From positions 186,001-250,000 of the forward strand of contig JAPQWV010000645.1 in NCBI GenBank assembly GCA_027422505.1: a stretch of 64,000 nucleotides of DNA, written 5' to 3'. Positions within the stretch are counted from its first letter, which is position 1; the number at the start of each line of letters is the position of its first letter. The position numbers and the translations under genes were made by a program. The notes beneath the pieces were generated by a model. It saw nothing but the letters and a program-made list of their open reading frames with translations. It ran no database searches and was not told where the DNA came from. Positions 11,131-23,640 of this stretch are shown here, one piece after another. The DNA is from Craterostigma plantagineum. Taxonomy: Eukaryota; Streptophyta; Magnoliopsida; Lamiales; Linderniaceae.

Positions 11131-13367
11131 TGTTGGGAAACCCCGGGTGACCCGAGGCCTTGCCCCGGACGCAGCGAAAGTATTGAAAGGGTCTCCCAGG
11201 TTCCCCGTTGGAATGAGTGAATTTCAAAAATTTCCTCGTTCCCGCCACAAGATCAAACTCGGTATAAAGAAAATCACGCATGTATACACGTATTAAGGTT
11301 TAGAACATTACCCTCGTCGCGAAGATCCTTAGCTCCCTAGCTCACGAACTGTGCCGAAGAGAGTCACGCCGACCCCGTGAAGTACCACAAACCAACACCA
11401 CCCCAAGGATGGCTAGAGATGGTGTGGAGTGTTGTGTAGAGATGTGTATGTATGTGTGTGATTTCTAAAACCCACAAACACTTAGGGATTTCTAAAAGAT
11501 CACCCTAAATGCTCTCACTTCTCTCTAAAACTCAAAGATAGAGTGAGAAAGAGCTTAATTAAAGTTATGGACGAAATTCTCTAAGAAAATATAGTAAAAG
11601 TCCATTTCCAAACCAAGAAAATGACTTTTAACTTAATCCAAATGAGATCATGTCCTACATGACTCAAAAGGTGTTAGATTCCCTTTTATTATGTCACTAA
11701 ATGACCTAATAATGTCCCATATGTCTAACATAAGAACAAGGAATGAATTTGGACTTGATTTGGATTAAATTTGGCCAAACCGACGCTCGTCACGGCCTGA
11801 AACAAGCCTATTCACGGCCGTGACAACACCCTTCACGGCCTGTGTCATAATGGTCACGGCCGTGACCATGTCGAGGTCAAAACTCAGCCTCTGCCGCATG
11901 TCACGGCCACGTGCAATGTGTTCACGGCCGTGACTCTTTGACAGCTTTGCGGCAGTTTCGAATTTCGATTAGATCGAGGGGTAAACGATGTCCGATTGAC
12001 CTGAAATTCTAACCATAGTTAAAAGACTCATCAATCTTGATTCTCACCAAAGGGATTCTCAATCCGAGGTCTAGATTGTGAGATATGAATTTTTGAAGCT
12101 ACTGCAACTTTGCAGATGGGCTTCACAACCGTGACAAGCCTTGCTTGTCATTGTGAACCCTATTTACACTTCAACTCTTACCATTATCGTTCCGTAAATA
12201 TCCGTCCATGTATATATAGTTTCTAAAACATATATTTAGTATTTTATTAACGTCTCTAAGACCGTTAAATTAATTTACATCTCATATTAGTAGATACTGT
12301 CTCGGTGATCCTTTTAAGCCCGACTCTCTTGGTTCGTCTCAACCCGGCAAGGGAGGAATCCAAGAATTCGGTAAGCACCTAGCCAATCCCGTGGTACCGA
12401 ATAGATCCCGTGTTGAGTACGATCTTCGTAATTTACGAACCGACTATAGATTATCGTCGTACGTATAGACCCTTCACTAATGTCCCGGTCGAGTGAGAGT
12501 CATGGTTACGTCAAACTCACTAGACTCGACACTATGACGAATTCGTGACTGGCGAAATTACTAAACTGTTCTCCACGTCCCACATGAGTCAGTTTATTGC
12601 TTCGGCCGAAGACTTTGTAATTTCCCGTCCCCAAATATGCATAAGACATATATCTCGGTTACTAACGAGACAGTGAATCCCTCACGTTAGTCTAAGCACG
12701 GCAGGTACCCTTCGTTGTCAAGACCACATGTCGCCGCCGACCCATGTTCATCACCGAACAAAGCGGGCCTAGCAAACTAGTGACAAGTCAAGACCCCGAA
12801 GTCAACTCCGTCAAAGACCTTTCAGTCTAAGGTCCACCCACACTACTATAGTCAATCAATCAATCATTGACACTACCCAGAGTAACGTTAAGGCCCATGT
12901 GATTGTCGATTACGAGTCGTGTCCAAGTACAAGTTAATCCCCTGATTCAACCCATACCAATGTTATGACCTCCCGCTTCCCAAGCGAATGATTGGCACAA
13001 CCATTTAAGAGTCATCAACAAATAAGTCATAATTGACGCTCAGTCACCCTACTGAGGTCTAAGACTTATGGACTTATTTAATATCGAAGAATAATAGCTC
13101 ACTGGTGCCCCCTCTCTCATCCCATGAGAATCAGTGACTATACTTACGATATATGGGTTTTATTTATTTACCATATCACCGGATGCCTAATGAGACTTAA
13201 TAGGTAAATAAATAATATGCCTTTGAAGAATTAATATAAAAATATAAATTCCATTATCATGTATAAGAATACAATATTCAAATACAGGCGAAAATACATC
13301 GATTATTAAATACAGATGCCCTATTCATTACATCCTCGAATGGCATTCCGAGGGCACATCCCCAACA
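11131..13367 (-). mobile_element. Solo LTR with 5-bp target-site duplication
   Basis: The 2,237-bp block begins TGTTGGGAAACCCC and ends ATCCCCAACA, so it has TG...CA ends within longer inverted termini (TGTTGGG/CCCAACA). It is flanked by AAAAG on both sides (11126-11130 and 13368-13372). The copia sequence on either side is continuous when it is removed. No internal retroelement coding region, PBS or PPT is present, so it is a single LTR left after LTR-LTR recombination. The minus orientation is favoured because the end read as TGTTGGGGATGTGCCC resembles known plant LTR starts; this is from memory and uncertain. Confidence 0.88.
11788..11934. repeat. Cluster of TCACGGCC(GTGA) palindromes in the solo LTR
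   Basis: TCACGGCC occurs about six times in 150 bp. Three copies are perfect 12-bp palindromes TCACGGCCGTGA (11812-11823, 11854-11865, 11922-11933), each containing CGGCCG. The surrounding DNA is AT-rich. The density is high enough to suggest a binding site or local amplification. Confidence 0.85.
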
Positions 13368-13372
13368 AAAAG

Positions 13373-14380
13373 AACATGCCTTCCCAATTATTGAAATCTT
13401 CAAGAAATCATAAGAAGAGGGCATGGATCTTGCTGTGAACTTCTCCTTCGATAATCTCGTATACTCATTAGAACAGTTGGAAGAGGAGCACCAAGAAGTG
13501 ATCTTCTCCAACGATAATCTGGTCTTATATCGAGACAATGAGAAGAGGAGCACGGCCTTGGGTTCGAATTCCATAACTGTGAACTTCTCCAAATCGATAA
13601 TCTTTGAAACCTCTCTAGGGATTAAAAGAGGAGGAGCACGATATCGGCCCAAGAACCAACAAGAAGACTTCGCCTTAGATAATCTCTCAGCCTCGTGGAG
13701 AAGTGGAGCTTCAGCTTGAGCAAGTGTAGATTATTAAAAAAAATTTAAAGGATGGAAAAGAAAATGCTGGTAAATAGGACGACGAAGAAAAGGAAGAAGA
13801 TCTGTAGTCCACGATTCCTAATTATTTTTCTTCCCTTCTAAGTCAAAGCCCAAATACTAAATCTTTCAAAAGTCTCTTTGACTCCAAAAACAACGATCTT
13901 TCGCTTGGGTAAAATGATTGAAAGCGCCTCGATCACAGGTATATTGGCATAAAATTGCTTGCGTTGACTTGAGTGATATAAATATAAAATTCCATGGTAA
14001 TAATAGAGTGCTAGAGTGAACCTAGTGAGAGTTGTTGAGATGATCTATTCCACGGACTTAAGACTTCAATTTGATGACATGACGTGACAGCATAATATCT
14101 TTCTAAAGTCTTGTGAACTTTCAGGTGTGACGAAGATCGAAGCAAAATAATCTGACCCCATACTAGTAATATAACTAATAATAAAATATATATATATATA
14201 TAGATACACATATCATCGCATATTTTGAAGTGAAATTTTATATTTCACATGCATTGACTTGTTTAAATGCGACTATCTGTTTTTGCTCATACCCTCGCGC
14301 GAAAATGAAAGTTACATGTACATGAGAACATGTATCTAGGCTAAATGTATTGAATTCGCGTATCTCAAATTTTTTTGCAT
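13373..14380 (+). other. Copia copy A post-pol non-coding region, second part, with a repeated GATAATC module
   Basis: No credible gene; short open frames here are not conserved. A module of the form GAACTTCTCC-(A/T)-CGATAATC recurs at about 13434, 13497, 13575 and (weaker) 13663. The same series is in B, D (about 36540-36840, reverse strand) and E (55909-56150). From about 14150 the sequence becomes AT-rich with a (TA)n run near 14187-14202, also as in B and D. Confidence 0.7.
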
Positions 14381-14385
14381 TATTT

Positions 14386-14745
14386 GAGGGGGAGCATTTA
14401 CAAATTTATGCCTTAAAGCTCCAGATATTTTTAAATGATCTTCTTCTAAGTGTTGCAGAAACAATGCGAAGGTCAAGAATTCTTCAAGACTTGGAGTATT
14501 CGGCATAGACTTGTTGGTTGGTTAAATTTTTTATCGCTAACGTCTTTCTATGGTTTTGAATTTAACCAATTTCTTATTAAGCGGGAGCCTCATTAAAACA
14601 AGTATTGCTTCCATTATTAACTCTAATCATTCTCGCCATTGTGCTCTAAAAGATTTGCAGATTCACGAAATCTGATTTTGGAGCCAAATGACATCATCCG
14701 AAATTTCAGGGAGTTAATTGCATTAATTTTCATATCTAGGGGGAG
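14386..14745 (+). promoter_or_regulatory. Multiple PPT-like purine modules
   Basis: Purine boxes GAGGGGGAG (14386-14394), GCGGGAG (about 14581), CAGGGAG (about 14707) and AGGGGGAG (14738-14745) lie in AT-rich DNA. Copy D has a matching set in mirror orientation (35692 to 35394), including the shared phrase CAGGGAGTTAATTG. Clustered PPT modules are known for Sireviruses, where they lie just before the 3' LTR; here they are about 5.5 kb from the LTR, ahead of the third ORF. Confidence 0.6.
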
Positions 14746-14819
14746 CTATGTGGTTGAATACTTAAACTTAGGATCTGTCTGCAATATTTTGAAAAACTTA
14801 AACTCGAAAAAAAAAATTT

Positions 14820-16300
14820 TTGGGCTAAACTTGTAGTTTCCGATCACAAATTATCGATCGAAAATTAACTTGGGACCTAATGGCAATTTTTGCTTCAATT
14901 TCTCGAGCAAAAATCAAAATAGGTACCAAATTTCTCGATCGCAAATTTTTCGATCGCAAACAATAATGGGCCTTGAATTTCAAATGTCGAATGACGTCTA
15001 ATCAGACAACGAATTTAATTCTTGCTGTCGAAAATCCCCAAATACACGCAAAACTATCAATCGAAAAACTCATCAGTCGAAAATTATTCTCTCGCGCAAA
15101 ACTTTTTCTGCAAAAGACGAACTAACTCAAAATCCTAGATTCTTTCCATATTCTCGTCTTTGAGAGGTAGATTCGACTTCCTTTAGGGACTTTTGTGTGT
15201 TTTAACTCCATTTACATCTACATTCTGGAAATTTTTCGTTTGATTTCTAAATTCCGTTTTTCGACTGAGAAATATTTGAAAAACCGTAGGACTTCTTGCA
15301 GGATTTAGAGATTATAATGTGTTTATTTGATAAAATTCTCAGCTTAGTGTGATAGTCATAAGGTTTTTCGATCCATCTGGTAGGATAAAGTCTTTGATTT
15401 TCTGCGTTTTAGGATTCAATTTCTAAGTTTCGACTTTTTGGGTTTTTGAACTTCTGAAGCAGTCGAAGAACTTTCTCGATCGCAAATCGTTTCAATTAAA
15501 TTTTAATATTTGATTGAGACACTGCTTGCGTCGTAAAAGATTTTCGATCGCTAAATTTTGGCTTAGTCGCAAGATAAGTAACTCAGATTATTAAAATTAC
15601 TTACAGTCGAGAAATCTAATTAGAATTTTATGCGAGCGAAAATTTTTAAAGTAAGAAGTCAAAAATAGATGTATTTCTTTTGCGAGGGACAAACTTACAA
15701 TCGCAAACCTATTTTCGATTTCGATCGTAAAATGTTAGCGGCGAAAAAGCCAATTCTTCGACGAGAAAATTCTCGATCGCAAAAGTCCGCGGCGATAATG
15801 TTGACCGATTGAAATTTCTCACGATGAGTGCATTAGTTTTTCGCTGATAAGTTTCTTGATCGTAAATTTTCGCAGCGAAAAACTATTTTAAAATCGAAAT
15901 ACTTTCTCGCTCGACAACTTTAATAGCGAAAATTTTATTCATGCGCGAAAAATTGCTAACGTAAATTTACATGGAAATCCAATTTCTCGATCGTAAATTT
16001 ACAAGGAAATTTTCTCGATCGTAAATGTTTCCGCTACAGTCTCAAACCAACAACTTTCAACACTTAGTAAATTTTCTAAGTCTTTTCACTGTAGCGAAAC
16101 TTAGCGAATGAAATTTCTCGATCGTAAATTTACGCTGAAATCCAATTTCTCGATCGCAGATTTCAACTGAAATTTCTCGATCGTGAATTTTCCGCCTACA
16201 GTACCAAGCGAATAACTTTCAGAACTTAGGAAATTTTTCTAAGTTCTTTTCACTGTGGCGAATCTTAACGAATAAAATATTTCGATTGCAAACTAAACGA
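14820..16300. repeat. TCGATCG-rich low-complexity region of copia copy A
   Basis: No gene. CGATCG and near-variants, mostly in TTTCTCGATCG(T/C)AAATTT contexts, recur dozens of times. Longer phrases such as AACTTTCA-A-CACTTAG-AAATTTTTCTAAGT also occur twice (about 16045 and 16215). The same style of sequence lies upstream of the third ORF in D and in the 5' leader of E (45290-45860). Confidence 0.8.
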
Positions 16301-16594
16301 AAATTTTGAATAATAATAAGTACATAGTCAATTTCAAATTGACAGTTTCAATTCTCATGACATAAAGTGAAAAGTGCTCAATCTTACATTTCGACACTTC
16401 GAATAACTTTCGAACAAAACTTTATTTATTTTTAAAAAAAAATCTTCGAAAGTTTTATAAAATAAATCTCAATTACATGTATTCACTTTGAATTTTCTAT
16501 GTGTCATTCATTAATTCATCATACATACCATGACATAATCAATTATTATGGTTTGATGAAATTATGTTTCGACCTCAAATATAATTGAACTAAT

Positions 16595-16613
16595 GAATTT
16601 TTTTCTTTGCAGT
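16595..16613 (+). promoter_or_regulatory. Splice-acceptor-like tract before the third ORF (copy A)
   Basis: A T-rich run ending TTTTTTTCTTTGCAG (CAG ends near 16612) precedes the third ORF by a few bases. Copy D has CTTATTTTTCAG directly before its ATG. A matched polypyrimidine tract plus AG at the same place in two diverged copies fits a 3' splice site. No donor was identified. Confidence 0.5.
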
Positions 16614-16617
16614 ATAG

Positions 16618-19600
16618 ACGGATCGTTACCCAACGTACAACCACATATATGATCGAAGTTTGTACCTTAACGTCCAAGACACCAACTTCCATCTCGACCT
16701 GACAACCTTCAAGTGTCCGGACGAGATAATGGTGTCCATCCTTCAAGGCCATCCCCTTTGGCGTGCATTAACGGTGACTGCATCCATTCCAATGGTCTAC
16801 CTTCAGCAGTTTTGGGGGATGGAGCCATATGATTGAGGGAGCCTACAGCTTCACAGCAGTACTCGGGATGAGGCACATCAATGTCACTAAGAATGACTTC
16901 AGACTCCTCCTCGACCTACCCTATAGTCACAACTACGACCCACTGCCAATGGACGCTGAGCTAATTCAAGATTTCCTCCTGATGGGGTACCGTCCGCCAC
17001 TCACAACCAGCTCAAGTGCAGAGCAATGGGATGCCCCATCCATGGAAGACCTTTTTTGGGATAATCAATAAGTGTCTATCCCCAAAGCACGCTGGCTTCG
17101 ACAAGGGCAATGGCGGTATCCTCCGAATCTTTCACGGAGTGGTGTTCTCACGGAACTATGATTTTTCTCAACTGATCTGGAATGACCTCGCAGAACGGAT
17201 CACACAGAAAGAGAACAACATATCCAAGAACGTGCCGTATGCGAGATGGTTCTCGGTGATTATCAGACAAATGATGGAGATACACGAGAACATCTCTCGC
17301 CTGCCTCCCGGAGGAAATTATCAACCACTGCGTCTCAAATTCTTCCATCACCCAAAGCTCACGAATTTAGACCGACCTTCAATAGCGATCCCGCTCGAGC
17401 TACTCCGTCTCGCCTACCCCTCGGGAGACACATACAAGTTCTACTGTCGGGAGAATCATCTCACAGAGCAGATGATTAGAGGGCCCCCGACAGACTTCAA
17501 CATCAGCCCTCCACATCCACAACAACAGCCTACTCCTGAAGACACGATGATTGATGAAGTGGCTCAAGAACTAGAGTTGGAGCATCCAACTCACGAGGAA
17601 ACAATGCCAGATGTTAAGGCCACTCTAATCGATGCCGTGGCCCAAGAGATGGAACTGGAGGCTCCACCTGTATCTCTTGGTGCTGAAGTGCCCATCATTG
17701 TCGGTGTGCTCGAAGAACCTATTGAGGAAGGTCATCCAGCAGCACAGCCCGAGACAGAAGCGGGGCACATCTCACCACCGCTGGCTACTACACCAGAAAC
17801 AGAGGCTTTAATTTCAACGACACAACCTATCGAGCCTCCGATGGCGGAACAAGCCCGTAAGGATGATGTACAACGACCATCTCCTCACACGGCTACCTCA
17901 TCAGACACGGAGTCAGATGAGGAGATCCGGTTGATTAGAAGGATTCCGAGACGATTGAGCGTATCATTCGAGTCCCTCTTCGAAGCCATCACCAAACCAT
18001 CAGACACAGCACCGACCATCACTCCAAGTGTTGCGGACCCTCCTTCCTCAATCGTGAGCCGCAGCACGTCACGGCGGGACCTGAAGTTCCGGTGTCTGAT
18101 ACGCAGGAACAATCAGAACCTTCCCCTACGTCCATAGACGAGAATCTTCTTGATTCGACTCAAGGATTGGACGGAAGTCTCGAACAGTCACAACCTCAAG
18201 TGACTACGAGCCAACTTGAGGAGTCGGTGTTCGCTCAAGGGTTGATAACAGGCGACATCAGTCGTCCTGGTCCATCAATGATGGAGGCGTCAGTCCAGCT
18301 TGTGACAGAGGATAGTCTTCAGGCCGCTCTCTCAGCTGCCTTGCACTCGTTTGAAGATAAAATAATGGAGAGCGTGCGATCCGCCATCGAGACGTCCCTG
18401 CAAGATCGAGGGAAAGCACCCACTGCGGAGCCTCGTCACAAATCAACCTCACACCCTATCAACCCATATTATCCACACAAACACCAACACCCATCCTCAC
18501 CCACACCGTGATTAACCTCGCCACAGTCCCTATCAGTGATCTCCACTCCATTTTGGTCGCCCGACTTCTGGAGCTTACCAGTCGTACGTCGGAAGAGACC
18601 TCTTCCGCCACCTTGTGGACCGTCCTGACCCTACCAAGACTTGCCGAGGCCAGGGATCCCGCTCCAAACGCCGACATGACGACCCAGATGATCAAGATTG
18701 TCATGAGAGGGAGAGGAGGCCTCGGTTACGATTAAGAAGTCAAGTACAAAGCTCGGGCGCGACAAAGAGAAGCGCTGGAGCCACTGAAACCTCACAACCT
18801 ACTACCCAAACAACCACCACGCACCGTACCACCACCACTCTAACCCAAATCGACCCACCAACCTTTAAATAAGGATGCCTCCGCCCACTCCACCGACCTT
18901 CAAAAGCCCCTTGCTTCCGAAAGAAGAAGCAAGTGCTGCCATGCTCGTCGCCCTAGCGCAGACTCAGGCGCCTCCCTCAATTGCTCCAGACCAACCGGGA
19001 CCGTCAGGACATGACGTCAACCCACACGAGGTCCTAGACAAATACATATCGAAGGACAGTGGATGACCCATTCCATGCCCGAGGAGCATCAAAGGCGACG
19101 GCTTCAGGACGTTCGGCACTTCCTACAACAAGCCTCGGTAGACCTCGTGCTCATAGAAGATGAAGAACTTCAGGAAGGTGAAGACTACGAGCAAGACATC
19201 CCAAGGCTACCAGAATTGATCGCGCAACGAGCAGTTTCCCCCACAAGGAAAATGCCAAGGACCGTTCGGATTGACACGCCATGGGAGAACATCAGAATCG
19301 AAATTCCCTTCCTTGAAGAAGTTCGTGAACACGTTTGGAGGTCACCGAACAGAGTCAAGAAGCCGAACGAGTTCGAGCTAAGAGGGATCTCTCACTGGGA
19401 TCAGCAGAAGATGATGACCTACCTCTGGATGCTGACTAAACTTGGACCTGATGTAAGGCTGGGGATGACTAAATGACAAGTCAAGAGGCACTATAAGAGT
19501 CTCTCCCCGATTTGCCAGCTTCTGAGCATCTATTGTGCCAAATGAGGTCTTCCAACCCCAACCTATGCTATCGAGCGAGTGGACAGGACCCGAGAGGATT

Positions 19601-20208
19601 TAAGAGTGAGCGACCTACCGTACCTCCCTGCCAACGAGGTATACAATCTCTATCAGCTGTACGTGGAGAAGTACAAAGGTCCTTAAGGCCTCGTCAAGAA
19701 AGAAGGTCTCGAGGGGCTCAACCGGTTCATGATGTGCCAAGTCAAATACTTCGCTGCGCACAACCTTCAGATGGCTCTGGAGAGCAACATGAAGAAGGTC
19801 AACATGACCCCACCGCTCAATAAAGGACATAAGATCGAAGGACTTCCAAGCAATCATGTGCATATCAGCTCAGACACAGGCGTCACCTACCACAATCCAA
19901 TTGCTAAGAAGACTAGGTTGATGCTGAAGACTGAGATCCATAAGTTTTGCGATGGAACGCTCAAGGTTATCAGGAGGAATATAGTGCAAAGGTTGGAAGA
20001 AATCAACAGAGAGACGATGCTGAAGTTCCATAGGTTTGTGAGAGAATAGCCGCTCCTACTGGAGTTACTCGAAGACATCGATGAGCGAATCGAGCTGAGA
20101 AACACGCTCAGAAATTATGAGCATGCGCTGGGCTTGCGCATGTCGTACTATGCCCGACGAGGACAAATGTAGCGGAAGGGCAATCAAGCACAGAGGGGAA
20201 GATTGTAG
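16618..20208 (+). pseudogene. Copia third ORF (additional ORF downstream of pol), copy A
   Basis: About 1,197 codons if bridged. The expected start codon is ACG (16618-16620) where D has ATG. Order: N-terminal globular part (YNHIYDRSLYLNVQDTNFHL; ALTVTASIPMVYLQQFWG; RHINVTKNDFRLLLDLP; NYDPLPMDAE; PKHAGFDKGNGGILRIFHG; DFSQLIWNDLAERI), then an acidic Pro/Glu/Thr-rich middle with a duplicated IDxVAQExELE phrase, a basic patch, a charged R/D/P region, and a helical C-terminus (EIHKFCDGTLKVIRRNIVQ onward). Stops and frameshifts occur (TGA about 16832, frame change about 17045 and 18100, TAG 20047, TAG 20170). The final TAG (20206-20208) lies within the LTR start. It resembles extra ORFs reported downstream of pol in plant copia elements. 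No signal peptide or membrane span is evident, so an envelope role is unsupported. Function unknown. Confidence 0.75.
20189..20203 (+). promoter_or_regulatory. Polypurine tract of copia copy A
   Basis: The purine-rich run CACAGAGGGGAAGAT directly precedes the LTR start TGTAGAG at 20204. Copy D has ACAAAGGGGGAGAA in the same place. It would prime plus-strand DNA synthesis, and it is also coding sequence for the last residues of the third ORF (QRGRL). Confidence 0.8.
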
Positions 20209-20551
20209 AGTATCAATTTAATTGTGCTTGATTTCATTAGTTGTCCTTGTAATTAGGGGCTTTATTTGTAGTAGTCCTTAGACTAGGACTAGTTTGATAT
20301 TTATACCAAGTTTGTTTGGTATAAATAGTTGTACATTCATTGAGCTTAATACAGAAAAATTAGTGAATCAATCCGAAAGATTGCCGAATTCAATTCTAGA
20401 GAGAGAAATAACAAAAGCTTCTCACACTAAAGGAATTCTCTCTCGTGTTCTTCAGGAGAAGGTTTTCGATCGAAATTCATAATTCAATAATTCTAATCGA
20501 TTTCCTTAGAATTTATGCCTAGGATTTGAGTTGATAAACGAGGATCTAACA
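20204..20551 (+). mobile_element. 3' LTR of copia copy A
   Basis: 348 bp, from TGTAGAGTATC to GATCTAACA. The LTRs of D (28715-29064) and E (44524-44860) align along their length: AATTGTGCTTGAT, TAGTTGTCCTTGTAATTAGG, the TATACCAA/TTGGTATA pair, and a purine-rich GAGAGAGAAA segment. A TATAAATA box lies at 20320-20327. The LTR is strikingly short for an element of over 13 kb. The left part of copy B abuts it directly on the right. Confidence 0.88.
20302..20327 (+). promoter_or_regulatory. Conserved inverted repeat overlapping the LTR TATA box
   Basis: TATACCA (20302-20308) and TGGTATA (20317-20323) form a hairpin-capable inverted repeat whose right arm runs into TATAAATA (20320-20327). The same arrangement occurs in the E LTR (44619-44640) and the D LTR (28945-28966). 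Confidence 0.7.
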
Positions 20552-22178
20552 AAAATGTGTGATTTTCTTTTCTCTTTTTTTTTTTAAATTATTTTCAATT
20601 ATACATAATATGAAAAATAAGAAGAAAAAAATCAAGAAGAAATATTATTTATCTATATATTATTATTATTATTTTTATATTTATTTCCTTATGAATATTA
20701 ATATTATTAATAGTATGGGCTCATATATTTTGTTTCGATCAACGTCGCCCCTAAAATTTCACAAGATATTTGAAAGATAATATACAGTCGAGTCATGTCG
20801 TCAAACTAAAGTCTTAAGTTCATAGAATGATCCATTCGACAACTCTCACTAGGTTTGCTCTAGCGCTCTATTGTTTTCAACTTGGGATTTTATATTTATA
20901 TCACTCAAGTCAACACAAGCAATTTTGTGTCAATGTACCTGTGATCGAGGCATTTTGCTAATCATTTAAGCGAAAGACCATCGTCTTGGAATCTAAGGGA
21001 CTTTGAAGGATTTTAGTTTGGCTTTGACTTAGAAGGGAAGGAACGGTTTGAAAACGTGAGCTCAATTTCTTCATCTACCATTTCTTCGTCTATCTCCTTC
21101 TTCGACATTTCTTTTTCCAATTTTTCATCCCTTTTTTATTATCATCCCCTTTTATGCTCGAGCTGAAGCTCCGCTTCTCTACGAGGCTATAAGAGATTAT
21201 CATAGGCGAAGTTCTTCTTGTTGGTTCTCGGGCCAATACCGTGCTCCTCTTCTCTTAAACCCTAGAGAGGTTTCAGATATTATCCTTTAGAGAAGATGAT
21301 GGTTATCAAATTCGTACCCAAGGCTGCTGTCCTCTTCTCTTTTCTCGATATAAGACCGGATTATCGTTGGAGAAGTTCACTTCGAGGTGCTTCTCTTTCT
21401 AGCCGTTCTGACGAGCGTATGAGATTATCGAGAGAGACGTTCACAGTAGGATTCATGCCTCCTTCTAATAATTCTTGATGTAGATAATTGGAAGGCAGGT
21501 TCCTTTGGTCTGCTTTTTGTGCGTTGAGCAATACCTTCTTTTGTCATCTTATCTTTTTCTTTTAATTTCCTTCCCCTCATTTTCTCGTTTGAATAAGCAT
21601 CCAAAGAATATAGAAGTCGGTTGAAGGCTTGAATGGATTTCAAATGAAGAAAAGGAAATCGGAGAAGGCTCAAAGTGGATGACTAGGAGCTAATGTAAAT
21701 GATTAAAATTTTATAATCGAGTGGGGAATTTCCTAAGTGCCCTTATCATTTTCCTAACAGCCTACTGCAAGGTGAGTATGAAACCAAGAATCACTTAGTT
21801 AAGACACGCAATTGAAGTGTGGCTCGCTCAAGAATAAATCCAAAGAGAGAAAAATTAGAAAGGCTAGAATCCCCACACTTGTAAAGTGACTTTGTGTCTA
21901 GTGGAGCAAACTAATGACTTTTAGACACAAGAATGTGACTTAGACTGACAAAATTAAGCAATTAATCAGTCGCTTGTCGGGGAAAATTTTACGTGATTTA
22001 GATCAAAGCATCCTAAAGGATTTTGTTATCCCCCTAATATTATAGGTATATGTATAGTATTTTTGATTTCGTTTATGGTATAATTATTATTTGTTATTTT
22101 CACGCAAGATAACGCACTAAAGCATAGAAAACAATGAATAGAGCATCTGAGAGCATAGAAGATCACGTAAAGCACGCA
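20552..22178 (-). other. Copia copy B post-pol non-coding region
   Basis: No gene. It matches the equivalent regions of D (36080-37540) in the same orientation and of A in reverse. Shared pieces are the TCGTCAAACTAAAGTC phrase (about 20795), the CAACTCTCACTAGGTT phrase (about 20840), the repeated GATAATC modules in reverse (about 21190-21440) and the AGCATCCTAAAGGAT box (about 22005). The first 180 bp are very AT-rich. Confidence 0.7.
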
Positions 22179-23640
22179 TCACGTGAGCTTCAACATGCCT
22201 AATTTTCCGACTAGAAATTGGAATCGTTTTTCATCCAATGCCTTGGTGAAAATGTCGGCTAGCTGATTCTCCGTGTTCACGAAATACATATCAAAAGTTC
22301 CTATTTCTACGAGATTTTTTATAAAGTTATATCTAGTGTCTATGTGTTTTGTGCGTGAGTGGTGTAATCGCAATGGCACTTTGGCTATCACTATAAATGG
22401 ATATATACTTAAATTGTACCCATAATCGCGAAGTTCAGTCCGCATCCATAGCATTTTCGAGCAACAGCTGGCGGACGCGACGTATTCTGCCTCAGTCGTC
22501 GACGTTGAGACGCAGTTCTGCTTCTTGGATGACCAGCAGACGAGCTTTTTACCTAGAAATTGAGCGCCACCGGAAGTGCTTTTCCTGTCCATGACAACCT
22601 GCATAGTTAGCATCAGTGTAGCCGATAAGTTTGAAGATTTCGGATACCACAGTCGAGGGTAGAAGTGTCCTTAAGGTAGAGAAAAATCCTTTTGACCGCG
22701 AGCATGTGGGTTTCTTTGAGATCGGCTTCGAAACGGGCGCATAAACAAGTGGCAAACATGATGTCTGGCCGGCTTGAGGTGAGATAGGGAAGAGACCGAA
22801 TGATGATGCGATAGAGTGTGATGTCGACCAATTTTCCAGTGGGATCGGCGTCCAACTTGTAGCTTGTTGACATAGGAGTGCTGAGTGGTTTGCTCTGATC
22901 TTGATGAAATTTCTTCAGAATATCCTTAATATTTCGTCTGACTAATGAATATCCCATTGACGAGCTGCCTGACTTGAAGTCCTAAGAAGAATTGCATCTC
23001 TCCAATGTGACTCATTTCAAAGTTGCTCTTCATTAAATTTCCAATCTCTTGCAAAGTCGTGGATGATCCGAAGATGATGTATCGATGGTCCCTCTGATAA
23101 TCCACATTTTACGAGGAATCGCTCAGGACGTCATACCAAGTACATGGAGCTTGTTTTAGTCCATAGAGAGCCTTATCCAATCGATAGACATGATCGGGAT
23201 GTTCTTGATCAACAAAGCCTTCTAGCTGAGCGACGTAGACTTCCTCCTTCAATACGCCTTTGAGAAAGGCGGTCCCGACGTCCAGTTGGTAGACTTTGAA
23301 GTCTTTATGGGCTGCCAAGAAAAGGCTAATGGCTTCGAATTCGGGCAACATGAGCATACGTTTCGTCGTAGTCAATGCCTTCCTGTTGGTTGTAGCCCTT
23401 CGTAACCAATCTAGCTTTATTCCTGATCACTTCTCCATCTTCATTGTTTGTGTGTTGAACACCCATTTCATCCGAATGACTGTTTTCCCATGCGGACGGG
23501 GTACTAGTGTCCACACTTGGAGACGTTTGAATTGGTTGATTTCGTCTTGCATATCTCTCACCCAATGCATGTCTTTGAGTGCGTCTGCTACCTTTGGTTC
23601 ATTTGACTTAAGAAGTAACTGAATAATCCGCTCAGATGTC
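22179..23640 (-). pseudogene. Copia copy B reverse transcriptase and RNase H
   Basis: RT traces on the minus strand: a conserved [18 protein letters not shown] segment (about 23400-23340), [20 protein letters not shown] and [16 protein letters not shown] (about 23250-23120). The segment that should hold the YVDD box (about 23100-22990) is heavily damaged and the box is not readable. RNase H is better kept: [71 protein letters not shown], ending at TGA 22179. Frames shift near 22600, 22960 and 23350. Confidence 0.82.

Larger units (their letters stand above)
824..20551 (+). mobile_element. Giant Sirevirus-like Ty1/copia retrotransposon, copy A (5'-truncated)
   Basis: Order on the + strand: partial gag, protease, integrase, RT, RNase H, long non-coding region, third ORF, PPT and 3' LTR (20204-20551). 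The copia order (integrase before RT) and the gag type with an acidic serine-rich stretch after a zinc knuckle point to the Sirevirus lineage. An L1 (1685-5360) and a solo LTR (11131-13367) are inserted in it. Without these it is about 13.8 kb, although the 5' LTR, leader and start of gag are missing. Every coding part is broken. Copies B, D and E are close relatives. The lineage call is from protein motifs and the multiple PPT-like boxes; the boundary near 824 is an alignment estimate against copy D. Confidence 0.85.

Noticed and set aside
13278..13719. Open frames of 124 and 98 codons on both strands
   Set aside because: They cross the solo LTR edge or lie in the repeated GATAATC-module region, and the frames are not kept in B, D or E.
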